Positions 6,174-11,933 of a DNA stretch of 13,711 nucleotides are shown piece after piece (position 1 is the first letter of the stretch; the number at the start of each line of letters is the position of its first letter). The stretch comes from DATLTV01 sp035533375 (GTDB lineage: Bacteria > Patescibacteriota > Minisyncoccia > UBA6257 > 2-01-FULL-56-20). Both the position numbers and the translations under genes were made by a program. The notes beneath the pieces were generated by a model that was not told the DNA's origin, did no database searches, and saw nothing but the letters and a program-made list of their open reading frames with translations. The stretch is from assembly GCA_035533375.1 (NCBI GenBank), contig DATLTV010000061.1, positions 1 through 13,711 on the forward strand. The letters are read 5' to 3'.

Positions 6174-6872
6174 CTATATCGTCCGTCGCTTCAGTCTTTC
6201 GAAGTCGCTGATCACGAAGAATCCGACGATACCGATGAAGGCGACCATGTAGATGAGGTTGCCGTAGTCGATCACGAGATAATTGAAAATGCCGTGCACG
6301 AGCGTTGCGAGCGCGAGACCCACGGGAATAAAAGCGCTCCGCTTGAATTCGCGGATGCCGAGCGCCCAATAATAGCCGACGAAGCCCGACGCGAGCGTGT
6401 GGAGGAGTGTTGCGCCGACGAATCGGGTCGAGATCGTGGCGAGCGCGCCGCCGAGGAACGGTGTACCCCCGGCTGCGGCGAGGTTCAGAGCGCCGAGATT
6501 TTCGACGGTCGCGAAACCGAGCGCGGCGACCGCCATGTAGAACATCGCGTCCACCGGTTCGTCGAAAGCGGCATTTTTATGGACACTGAACCACGCCGCG
6601 CCGAACTTCACCGCTTCCTCGATTGCGGCGAGTGCAAAAAGATAGAGGAGCATACCGAAGGTGATTGGCGACGCGAGCGTGAGGATGGAAGCGCTCACGA
6701 CGCCGTTCAATATCCGCTCGAAGAAAAGCGCGGCGAATGCGGAGATTATTCCTGCAAAGAACACGAGCGCTACGAGCCGCTTTGGTTCCGGGTGTAAATC
6801 CTCGTGAAGATAAAAAAGTAGCCAGATAAAACCCGGCAGGAGTCCGAGAAGGATGACGACGAAGGTGGTCAC
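6174..6872 (-). CDS. PrsW-family intramembrane metalloprotease
   Basis: 232 residues with a GTG start and about seven hydrophobic segments. The N-terminal segment LLPGFIWLLFYLHEDLHPEP (11-30) followed by KR is characteristic of PrsW. The putative active-site elements are all present: AAIEEAVKF (82-90; E85, E86, K89), FATVENLG (120-127), H158 in ATLLHTLASGF and H193 in LATLVHGIFNYL. Family knowledge: PrsW cleaves membrane anti-sigma factors such as RsiW in Bacillus. No anti-sigma gene is visible here, so the substrate is unknown. The start is supported by the extended -10 TGGTAGAAT lying 6 nt upstream. Confidence 0.93.
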   Translation of the reverse strand: MTTFVVILLGLLPGFIWLLFYLHEDLHPEPKRLVALVFFAGIISAFAALFFERILNGVVSASILTLASPITFGMLLYLFALAAIEEAVKFGAAWFSVHKNAAFDEPVDAMFYMAVAALGFATVENLGALNLAAAGGTPFLGGALATISTRFVGATLLHTLASGFVGYYWALGIREFKRSAFIPVGLALATLVHGIFNYLVIDYGNLIYMVAFIGIVGFFVISDFERLKRRTI

Positions 6873-6878
6873 CCTTCT

Positions 6879-6887
6879 ATTCTACCA
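6879..6887 (-). promoter_or_regulatory. Extended -10 of the PrsW gene (leaderless type)
   Basis: TGGTAGAAT on the minus strand, 6 nt before the GTG. It has the same TGGTA core as the Hsp20 and xseA promoters. No clear -35. Confidence 0.5.
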
Positions 6888-6967
6888 TTATTGAACGCAG
6901 TCGCCGTTGTCATCCAGGAAGCCATTCACTCTGTCGCCCTCGCCGTCATCCTGAAAGCCGTTTGCTC

Positions 6968-7076
6968 TGTCATCCCGGAAAATCGCTTCAGCGATTTGTC
7001 CGGGATCCATACTTATTGAAATGATTTTAAAGGTATGGATCCCGTTCCTCCCGCTGCGGCGGGATTCCGGGATGAC
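6968..7076. repeat. Composite inverted-repeat element, copy B
   Basis: Begins TGTCATCCCGGAAAATCGC and ends GGATTCCGGGATGAC. The left half carries the nested hairpin AATCGC-TTCA-GCGATT. The right half (about 7020-7076) is nearly the exact inverse of the left half of copy A at 3035-3168. Partial TCATCC ends (about 6909 and 6945) lie just before it. Together these fill the 6873-7146 gap, where no gene is seen. Confidence 0.85.
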
Positions 7077-7146
7077 GGCGGGGTACGCTCAACGGTAATT
7101 TTCCGGGAAGACAATGCTTTTATTACGCTTCGTGTTTACGACGTGT

Positions 7147-9306
7147 TTACCACCGCTCCACCATGAGCATTTTCCCCGGCGTGAAAATGCCGTAGATCTC
7201 CTCCGTTACGAATGGCATAAAGGGATGCAGCATGGTGAGCGATTCGAGAAGCAGGTGTTCGAGGAGCGCGTAAGATGCCGCTTTTTCTTCTTCGCTCCCG
7301 TCTTTTAATTTCGCTTTTTCCTCTTCGACAATTTTGTCCGCGAGCGTATGCCAAATATAGTGGTAGAGCTTTTCCGCGGCTAAGTGGAACTCGAAATGTT
7401 CTATATGGGCCGTCACTTCCTTTTTGAGCTCCTGCAACGCCGCGACGTATCCGCGTGGATCCGCCTCTACCGATTTATTGGATCCGCGTACATCCGCGGG
7501 GCGATTCAGAAGGACAAACCGCGCGATATTCCATATTTTCGTCGAAAAATTCCGGTAGCCCTTCACTTTCTGCTCGTCGAATTTTACGTCGTTCCCGAGC
7601 GCCGTGCCCGCGATCAAAGCCATGCGGATCGCGTCCGCGCCGTATTGATCCGCAAGGAGCAGGGGATCGATGCCGTTTCCCGCCGACTTGCTGAATTTCT
7701 GCCCTTTTGAATCCCGGACGATGCCGTGCAAAGCGACCGTGCGGAAAGGAATATCGCCGAGGAGGCTCGTGCTCATCAAGATCATCCGCGCGACCCAGAG
7801 GAAAAGGATTTCGTAACCGGGTCCCATGAACGAAGTCGGGTGGAATGCCTTGAGATCCGGCGTTTCGTCGGGCCAGCCCAAGGTCGAGAACGTCCACGTG
7901 CCTGAAGAAAACCACGTGTCGAACGTGTCGGGGTCTTCCTCCCAGCCGTTGCCCTGAGGCGCACCACCGACGTGGATTTCGCCGCCCTTGTACCAGACGG
8001 GGATCCGGTGTCCGAACCAGATCTGCCGCGAGATGCACCAGTCGCGCAAATTATCGATCCAGTGCAGATATACTTTTTCGAATCGCTCCGGCATGATCTT
8101 GATCTGCCCGCTCTCAACGACCTTCCGCATGAGCTCTTTCAATGTGATCTTCGCGCCGCTTTTAATTCCTTGCAGTTTCGAATTTTGAATTTCGAATTTC
8201 GAATCGACATTCACGAACCACTGTAATTTCGGCAAGGGTTCGATAATGCCGCCCGTGCGCTCGGAGGTCGAAACGTTTTGCGGAATTTCCTCCTCTTTTT
8301 CGAGGAGGCCGCGCTTGCGGAGCTCCTCCGCGACCCATTCGCGGGCTTCGGTCGTCTTCATGCCTTTGAGCGGACCCGCGATCGTCATCCGCGCGTGTTC
8401 GTCGATCACCTGGATAAGCGGCAGCTTGTGCTTTTGCGCCATCTCCCAGTCGATCATGCTGTGCGCGGGAGTGACGCCGAGCGCCCCCGTCCCGAACTCT
8501 TTTTCCACCGCCTCGTCCGCGATTACCTTGATATGGAGCGGCGTGCCGCAGAAATCGACATCGTATTCTTTCCCGACGAATTTTTTATAGCGCGGGTCCG
8601 AAGGATGCACCGCGACCGCCGTGTCGCCGACTTTCGTTTCCAAACGGGTCGTGGAGATCGCGATAGGGAAGTCTTTCGAATAGCGGAATGTGTAGAACTT
8701 CGCTTTGCGCTCTTCGTAGACGATCTCGTCGTCCGAAATGACCGTCTGGCCCTTCGGGTCCCAGTTCACGACGCGGTTCCCTCTATATATAAGCCCGAGC
8801 TCGTGCATTTTCGCGAAAGCGGCGACGACCGCGCGGTTGCGCTTTTCGTCCAGGGTATATGCCTCGCGGCTCCAGTCGAGTGAAGCGCCCATGCGCCGCA
8901 CCTGGCGCACGATCGTGTCGTGGCTTTCCTTCGCGAATGCGTTCACGCGCTTCAAAAATTCCTCGCGCCCGAGGTCGAAACGGCTTTTTTTCTCTTTTTT
9001 CTGCAGCTCTTTCTCCACTTTCGCCTGTGTCGCGATTGCCGCGTGGTCCGTGCCTGGCACCCATAAAGTTTTTTTGCCGCGCATGCGTTCGAAGCGAACG
9101 ATGATGTCCTGGAAGGTGTCTTCGTACGCATGCCCGAGGTGCAACGTGCCCGTCACGTTCGGCGGCGGAAGTACCACCGAAAACGCCTCGGCATCCTTTT
9201 TTGTGACGCCTTTTTCCACGCAAACATCGGGGTTGAAGAGCCCCGATTCCTCCCACATCTTGTAAATGCGGGCCTCAACTTCCTTGATGTCGTATCTCGA
9301 CTCCAT
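7147..9306 (-). CDS. valS: Valyl-tRNA synthetase lacking the C-terminal arm
   Basis: 719 residues from the ATG at 9306; an ATG 12 nt upstream (9318) overlaps the -10 box. It charges tRNA-Val. Class I signatures are PPPNVTGTLHLGHA (47-60, HIGH motif HLGH 56-59) and KFSKS (537-541, KMSKS). GTDHAAIATQ, RQIWFGHRIPVWY and DTWFSSG identify ValRS rather than IleRS or LeuRS. The CP1 editing domain is present (TTRLETKVGDTAVAVHPSDP, about 219-238). The anticodon-binding helical domain ends abruptly at LHPFMPFVTEEIYGIF...MLMVERW, so the roughly 100-150-residue C-terminal region that includes the tRNA-arm coiled coil in Thermus/E. coli enzymes is absent. A period-7 DNA repeat has created a small insertion (368-377) after QWFVN. 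Confidence 0.96.
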   Translation of the reverse strand: MESRYDIKEVEARIYKMWEESGLFNPDVCVEKGVTKKDAEAFSVVLPPPNVTGTLHLGHAYEDTFQDIIVRFERMRGKKTLWVPGTDHAAIATQAKVEKELQKKEKKSRFDLGREEFLKRVNAFAKESHDTIVRQVRRMGASLDWSREAYTLDEKRNRAVVAAFAKMHELGLIYRGNRVVNWDPKGQTVISDDEIVYEERKAKFYTFRYSKDFPIAISTTRLETKVGDTAVAVHPSDPRYKKFVGKEYDVDFCGTPLHIKVIADEAVEKEFGTGALGVTPAHSMIDWEMAQKHKLPLIQVIDEHARMTIAGPLKGMKTTEAREWVAEELRKRGLLEKEEEIPQNVSTSERTGGIIEPLPKLQWFVNVDSKFEIQNSKLQGIKSGAKITLKELMRKVVESGQIKIMPERFEKVYLHWIDNLRDWCISRQIWFGHRIPVWYKGGEIHVGGAPQGNGWEEDPDTFDTWFSSGTWTFSTLGWPDETPDLKAFHPTSFMGPGYEILFLWVARMILMSTSLLGDIPFRTVALHGIVRDSKGQKFSKSAGNGIDPLLLADQYGADAIRMALIAGTALGNDVKFDEQKVKGYRNFSTKIWNIARFVLLNRPADVRGSNKSVEADPRGYVAALQELKKEVTAHIEHFEFHLAAEKLYHYIWHTLADKIVEEEKAKLKDGSEEEKAASYALLEHLLLESLTMLHPFMPFVTEEIYGIFTPGKMLMVERW
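8179..8206. repeat. Period-7 repeat inside valS
   Basis: Four 7-bp units, CGAATTT, TGAATTT, CGAATTT, CGAATCG. They encode the in-frame segment SKFEIQNSK, which is foreign to the ValRS alignment between QWFV and the helix before PERF. Confidence 0.8.
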
Positions 9307-9313
9307 ACGGTCG

Positions 9314-9319
9314 ATCATA
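9314..9319 (-). promoter_or_regulatory. -10 box of valS (leaderless type)
   Basis: TATGAT on the minus strand, 7 nt before the ATG at 9306. It overlaps the alternative upstream ATG, which favours the shorter protein. No clear -35. Confidence 0.5.
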
Positions 9320-9390
9320 GCCGATTTCCATCGCTTTTTCTAGCGCTGTCCTATCTTACGTCATCCCATCTTATCCTCGCTCACCCCTTC

Positions 9391-9434
9391 GTCCCAGCCC
9401 CGTATCCCGGTACGGGGTAAACTCCAGCTGGGAC
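9391..9434. repeat. Nested hairpin repeat upstream of valS
   Basis: Outer stem GTCCCAGC/GCTGGGAC and inner stem CCCGTA/TACGGG around TCCCGG. It is preceded by a TCATCCC fragment (9361) and looks like another member of the CATCCC-type intergenic repeats. Confidence 0.7.
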
Positions 9435-9446
9435 CCAGAGAGAGCG

Positions 9447-9486
9447 CCACGCAAAACCCCCGCACGAGAGCGGGGGTTTTGCGTGG
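9447..9486 (-). terminator. Perfect 17-bp hairpin at the 3' end of the tRNA-like gene
   Basis: The arms 9447-9463 and 9470-9486 are exact complements with a 6-nt loop; the core is CCCCCGC/GCGGGGG followed by TTTT. The tRNA-like discriminator and the last two acceptor bases lie inside the outer arm. It probably terminates the minus-strand transcript and could act on both strands. Confidence 0.75.
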
Positions 9487-9555
9487 ATCCGCCGGGATTT
9501 GCACCCGGTTCACTGTGCGTCAAGAACAGTATGCTACTCCATGCACCACGGACCC
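9484..9555 (-). tRNA. tRNA-like gene of uncertain identity (degenerate or specialised)
   Basis: 72 nt fold as a cloverleaf: acceptor GGGTCCG/CGGATCC (one G3.U70 wobble), U8, D-stem GTGC/GCAT with loop ATGGAGTA, anticodon stem CTGTT/CACAG (last pair mismatched), loop CTTGACG, variable loop TGAA, T-stem CCGGG/CCCGG, discriminator A, no encoded CCA. Deviations: the T-loop is TGCAAAT (G where Psi55 should be) and position 37 is C. Read literally the anticodon is UGA (Ser), but a Ser tRNA should have a long variable arm. With a 9-nt loop it could be read as GAC (Val). G3.U70 is the alanine identity element. It may be a decayed tRNA, a regulatory tRNA-like RNA or a misfolded reading of something else. 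A possible weak promoter (GATATT near 9571-9576) precedes it. Confidence 0.5.
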
Positions 9556-9637
9556 GGATCCACGATTTTTAAATATCACATCAAGATAAAATAGATCTAA
9601 AGAAATTCTAAAGAAAATATGTGGTGGTTTGCGCACG

Positions 9638-9712
9638 AATAGAATAAACCCCGCTTAAGCGGGGTTTATTCTGACGCACAGTGTAGTCCTTGGTGGGAAC
9701 CTACTGTTCTTA
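9638..9712 (-). ncRNA. Probable small RNA complementary to the adjacent tRNA-like anticodon arm
   Basis: It is delimited by a near-consensus promoter (9719-9746) and a perfect hairpin (9641-9672) followed by TATT, giving about 75 nt. No ORF or ribosome-binding site is present. The 5' block AAGAACAGTA and the later block CACTGTGCGTC are the exact reverse complements of consecutive parts of the tRNA-like anticodon arm (9513-9533). The 18 nt between them can form a small stem (ACAG-TAG with CTA-CTGT). The two blocks are in swapped order relative to a simple antisense RNA. It may derive from an inverted partial duplication of the tRNA-like gene. Confidence 0.55.
9641..9672. terminator. Perfect 32-bp palindrome, probable terminator
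   Basis: AGAATAAACCCCGCTT and its exact complement. Core CCCCGC/GCGGGG with TTTATTCTATT following on the minus strand, similar in build to the hairpin after the tRNA-like gene. Confidence 0.75.
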
Positions 9713-9718
9713 TCTTCC

Positions 9719-9746
9719 ATAATACACCTTCGAACTCATTTGTCAA
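9719..9746 (-). promoter_or_regulatory. Strong promoter for the small RNA
   Basis: Perfect -35 TTGACA (complement of 9741-9746), 16-bp spacer, -10 TATTAT (complement of 9719-9724). The expected transcription start is near 9712. Confidence 0.8.
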
Positions 9747-9822
9747 CCCCTCATTTTTTCCATCAGAACCGACTTTAGAAAAATTTGATATCTGGCGGTA
9801 TGGCGGTTTTATGATTATCGGT

Positions 9823-9828
9823 TAAAAT
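9823..9828 (+). promoter_or_regulatory. -10 box of the DUF2283 gene (leaderless type)
   Basis: TAAAAT, 6 nt before the ATG at 9835. Confidence 0.45.
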
Positions 9829-9834
9829 CACAAT

Positions 9835-10066
9835 ATGCAAATGAAATACGATAAAATCGCGGATGCCCTCTACAATTAAGCTCAAGAAGGGCAAGGTGCA
9901 TAAAACCGCCGCCAGGGGTTCTTTGCTCATCGATACGGATAAAAAAGGGGAATTGATCGGCGTGGAGATTTTGCGCTATTCGAAAGCCGTTTCCGGGAAG
10001 TCCCGTCGGCCGGCCGTTGCTTTGGGTGGTGCACGAAAACGCTCTGCCCTGCCTGCTTCCCGCTGA
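9835..10066 (+). pseudogene. DUF2283 family protein, frameshifted
   Basis: The N-terminus MQMKYDKIADALY (from 9835) is in one frame and meets TAA at 9877-9879. The rest, IKLKKGKVHKTAARGSLLI, then DTDKKGELIGVEILRYSKAV, is in the +1 frame. Joined they give a typical DUF2283 domain (short proteins of unknown function, pattern KYD..ADALYI.L then G.L.GIEIL). One extra base near 9874 explains the break. The frame runs on to TGA at 10064-10066 with a tail unlike the family. The promoter-like TAAAAT and the terminator are intact, so a recent mutation, a sequencing error or a +1 shift at the stop are all possible. Confidence 0.75.
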
Positions 10067-10090
10067 TTTCCGCGCATCGCGCATCTCACG

Positions 10091-10112
10091 CGGCCCCAGG
10101 GCCGTTTTTTTT
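10091..10112 (+). terminator. Intrinsic terminator after the DUF2283 gene
   Basis: Stem CGGCC/GGCCG with loop CCAG, followed by eight T residues. It lies just upstream of the xseA promoter. Confidence 0.8.
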
Positions 10113-10124
10113 GTGGCGCGAGAA

Positions 10125-10133
10125 TGGTAAAGT
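10125..10133 (+). promoter_or_regulatory. Extended -10 of xseA (leaderless type)
   Basis: ATGGTAAAGT: a TG one base before TAAAGT, 6 nt before the ATG at 10140. It closely resembles the Hsp20 and PrsW promoters. Confidence 0.55.
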
Positions 10134-10139
10134 GAATCC

Positions 10140-11273
10140 ATGCCCAATAAATTGACCGACGAAAAAGTGTTCACCGTTGCCGAGTTCATCGCGCTGCTCA
10201 ACGAATTTTTCAAGGCGAAGGCCGCGAGGATCACGGGCGAAATTTCCGATTTGAAGCGCGCGGCGTCGGGCCATATGTATTTCACGATCAAAGACAAAGA
10301 GGACGGCGGCGTGCTCGACTGCATCCTCTGGAAGCGCACCTACGACATGTGCGGCGTCTCGCTCGAGGTCGGCATGGAAGTGATCCTCTCGGGCCATCCG
10401 AATATTTACGCCCCGACCGGCAGATTTTCGTTCGTGGCGGACGCGGTTGAGCTCGTGGGCGAAGGCGCGCTCAAAAAGGCGTACGATACGCTGAAAAAGA
10501 AGCTCGAAGCTGAAGGCGTCTTCGACCCCGCGAAAAAGCGCGCACTGCCGGAGTACGTGCAAAAAATTGGCGTCATCACTTCGCTCAAGGGCGCCGTGAT
10601 CCACGACTTCGAGAACAATCTCGGCAAGTACGGATTCAAAGTGAGCGTCTGCGATTCGCGCGTCGAAGGCCAGCAGGCCGTCGCGCCGCTTCTCTCGGCG
10701 ATCGAGGCGATGCGCAAGGAAGACATCGAAGTGCTCGTGATTATCCGCGGCGGGGGATCGCTCGAGTCCCTGCAGGCCTTCAACAATGAAATGCTCGTAC
10801 GCGCCGTGCGGAATTTCCCCGTGCCGGTTATCGCGGGCATCGGCCACGACAAGGACGTCCCGCTCGCCGCGCTCGCCGCGGACGCCATGGTCTCGACGCC
10901 CACGGCGGCTGCAAATCTTTTGAGCCGTCCCTGGCAGGAAGCGTACGCCAAGCTCTACCAGGCCGGGCATCTCTACGTCCGCATCGAGGAAAGCATCCGC
11001 CGCATCGGCGCCGACCTCGCGGCTTCGCGGAGCGCCGTCCTCGACCACGCGGAAGGAATGATCGCCCGGGCGAATGAGCGGCTCGATTTTGCCGAGCGCG
11101 CCGTAAAGCTCCACGACCCCGTGCGCCAGCTCAAATTCGGATATTCGATCGCCTGGAAAAATGGTACGATAGTGAAAAGCACCCGCGATGTGAAGCCCGG
11201 AGAAAAGCTCGAGCTCGAAGTTGCGGACGGCAAAATCAAATCCCGCGTCGAAGGAAACAACACATTACTTTAA
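10140..11273 (+). CDS. xseA: Exodeoxyribonuclease VII large subunit
   Basis: 377 residues. It forms with XseB an enzyme that degrades single-stranded DNA from both ends. An N-terminal OB fold is visible (about 8-107: ITGEISDLKRAASGHMYFTI, then DCILW and SGHPNIY). The catalytic domain has GVITSLKGAVIHDF (144-157), IIRGGGSLESLQAFNNE (201-217) and PVIAGIGHDKDVPLAALAAD (229-248) followed by AMVSTPTAAA (249-258). A shortened coiled-coil region (about 265-325) connects to the C-terminal FGYSIAWKNGTIVKS...KPGEKLELEVADG segment. It is shorter than E. coli XseA (456), mostly by loss of coiled coil. No Shine-Dalgarno is seen; the start is supported by the -10 box 6 nt upstream. xseB follows after a repeat element. 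Confidence 0.96.
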   Translation: MPNKLTDEKVFTVAEFIALLNEFFKAKAARITGEISDLKRAASGHMYFTIKDKEDGGVLDCILWKRTYDMCGVSLEVGMEVILSGHPNIYAPTGRFSFVADAVELVGEGALKKAYDTLKKKLEAEGVFDPAKKRALPEYVQKIGVITSLKGAVIHDFENNLGKYGFKVSVCDSRVEGQQAVAPLLSAIEAMRKEDIEVLVIIRGGGSLESLQAFNNEMLVRAVRNFPVPVIAGIGHDKDVPLAALAADAMVSTPTAAANLLSRPWQEAYAKLYQAGHLYVRIEESIRRIGADLAASRSAVLDHAEGMIARANERLDFAERAVKLHDPVRQLKFGYSIAWKNGTIVKSTRDVKPGEKLELEVADGKIKSRVEGNNTLL

Positions 11274-11290
11274 TTATCCCCCCGATTACC

Positions 11291-11345
11291 TGTCATCCCG
11301 GAAAATCGCTTCAGCGATTTGTCCGGGATCCATACCTTTGAGAAT
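11291..11345. repeat. Half-element of the TCATCCCGG repeat between xseA and xseB
   Basis: TGTCATCCCGG, then the hairpin AATCGC-TTCA-GCGATT, then CCGGGATCCATACCTTTGA. The sequence to 11336 matches the left half of copy B (6968-7012) closely. Confidence 0.85.
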
Positions 11346-11367
11346 TTAGTCTTGCATCCAAACCCCT

Positions 11368-11580
11368 ATGCCCAAACCAAAAGAATCCCAATCATTCAAG
11401 CACCACCTCGAAGAGATCGCGAAGATCCTCGAGTGGTTCGACGCGCAGGAAGAGCTCGACGTGGAAGTCGCCCTCGAAAAAGTGAAAAAAGCCTCGACCC
11501 TCATCGCCGCGAGCAAAAAGCGCCTCAAAGAACTCGAGAACGAATTCAAGGAGATCAAAAAGGAGGCGGAAGAGGAGTAA
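11368..11580 (+). CDS. xseB: Exodeoxyribonuclease VII small subunit
   Basis: 70 residues. The protein is predicted almost entirely helical, matching XseB: FKHHLEEIAKILEWF (10-24), then LDVEVALEKVKKASTLIAAS (30-49), then KKRLKELENEFKEIKKEAEEE. The L..A...V..A..L pattern and the position after xseA support the call. Several copies bind the coiled coil of XseA. No clear Shine-Dalgarno or own promoter is seen, so it is probably co-transcribed with xseA through the intervening repeat hairpin. Confidence 0.9.
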   Translation: MPKPKESQSFKHHLEEIAKILEWFDAQEELDVEVALEKVKKASTLIAASKKRLKELENEFKEIKKEAEEE

Positions 11581-11585
11581 GAATA

Positions 11586-11631
11586 AGCCGGGGCATAGCT
11601 AGGGCTTAGCCGGGGCATGGCCGGGGCTTAG
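11586..11631. repeat. Short tandem GGGGCWTAGC-type repeats
   Basis: Four units of 11-12 bp: AGCCGGGGCATA, GCTAGGGCTTAG, CCGGGGCATGG, CCGGGGCTTAG. Same family as 5491-5525 and 5574-5609. Confidence 0.75.
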
Positions 11632-11670
11632 AACGTGGCGCCTTTCGTCGTCCTCGCGTAGGCGAGGATC

Positions 11671-11739
11671 CACGCTTTCAATATTTCTTTTTTGTCATCC
11701 CGGAAAATCGCCCGCAGGCGATTTGTCCGGGATCCATAC
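11671..11739 (+). repeat. Direct repeat R1 (TCATCCCGG half-element with flank)
   Basis: CACGCTTTCAATATT, a T-rich stretch, then TGTCATCCCGG, the hairpin AATCGCC-CGCA-GGCGATT and GTCCGGGATCCATAC. Matches R2 at 11934-11999 including the upstream flank. A small hairpin TCCTCGC/GCGAGGA (11651-11668) precedes it. Confidence 0.85.
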
Positions 11740-11783
11740 GCTTATCGTCCGCCGCCGCAGATAAAATTTTTATAAAGTATCGT

Positions 11784-11811
11784 TTGACAATCCCCGTCGA
11801 ACCACTATACT
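11784..11811 (+). promoter_or_regulatory. Strong promoter of the second small RNA
   Basis: Perfect -35 TTGACA (11784-11789), 16-bp spacer, -10 TATACT (11806-11811). Expected start near 11817. Same spacing as the promoter at 9719-9746. Confidence 0.8.
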
Positions 11812-11816
11812 AAAAG

Positions 11817-11876
11817 AGTAATTTTTGGGATTACCCACCGTTCCCCCGCCCCCAAAGACGGGGGACATATTTTTTT
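11817..11876 (+). ncRNA. Probable 60-nt two-hairpin small RNA
   Basis: Between the promoter and a terminator the sequence holds no ORF. The first hairpin is GTAAT/ATTAC (11818-11834; alternative TGGG/CCCA), then CCACCG, then the terminator hairpin. It could be a stand-alone RNA or the attenuator leader of a lost gene. No known RNA family is recognised. Confidence 0.5.
11842..11876 (+). terminator. Intrinsic terminator of the small RNA
   Basis: Stem TCCCCCG/CGGGGGA (11842-11848 with 11859-11865) with a 10-nt loop, then CATA and seven T residues. Confidence 0.75.
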
Positions 11877-11933
11877 AAGGGCAGTAGAGATTCCGAAATG
11901 CGGTTTCGACGGCAAGGAAACCGTCAGCTCCGC

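Noticed and set aside
9484..9712. tmRNA, including a permuted two-piece form
   Set aside because: G3.U70 and the swapped block order suggested it, but the molecule has full D and anticodon arms and no tag reading frame is visible.
9638..9712. IS110-type bridge RNA or other transposon guide RNA
   Set aside because: The two blocks match the same strand of one target, whereas bridge RNA guides pair with opposite strands, and no recombinase or TnpB gene is in the window.
10086..11114. 342-residue open frame on the minus strand
   Set aside because: Antisense shadow of xseA, which has full family motifs on the plus strand.
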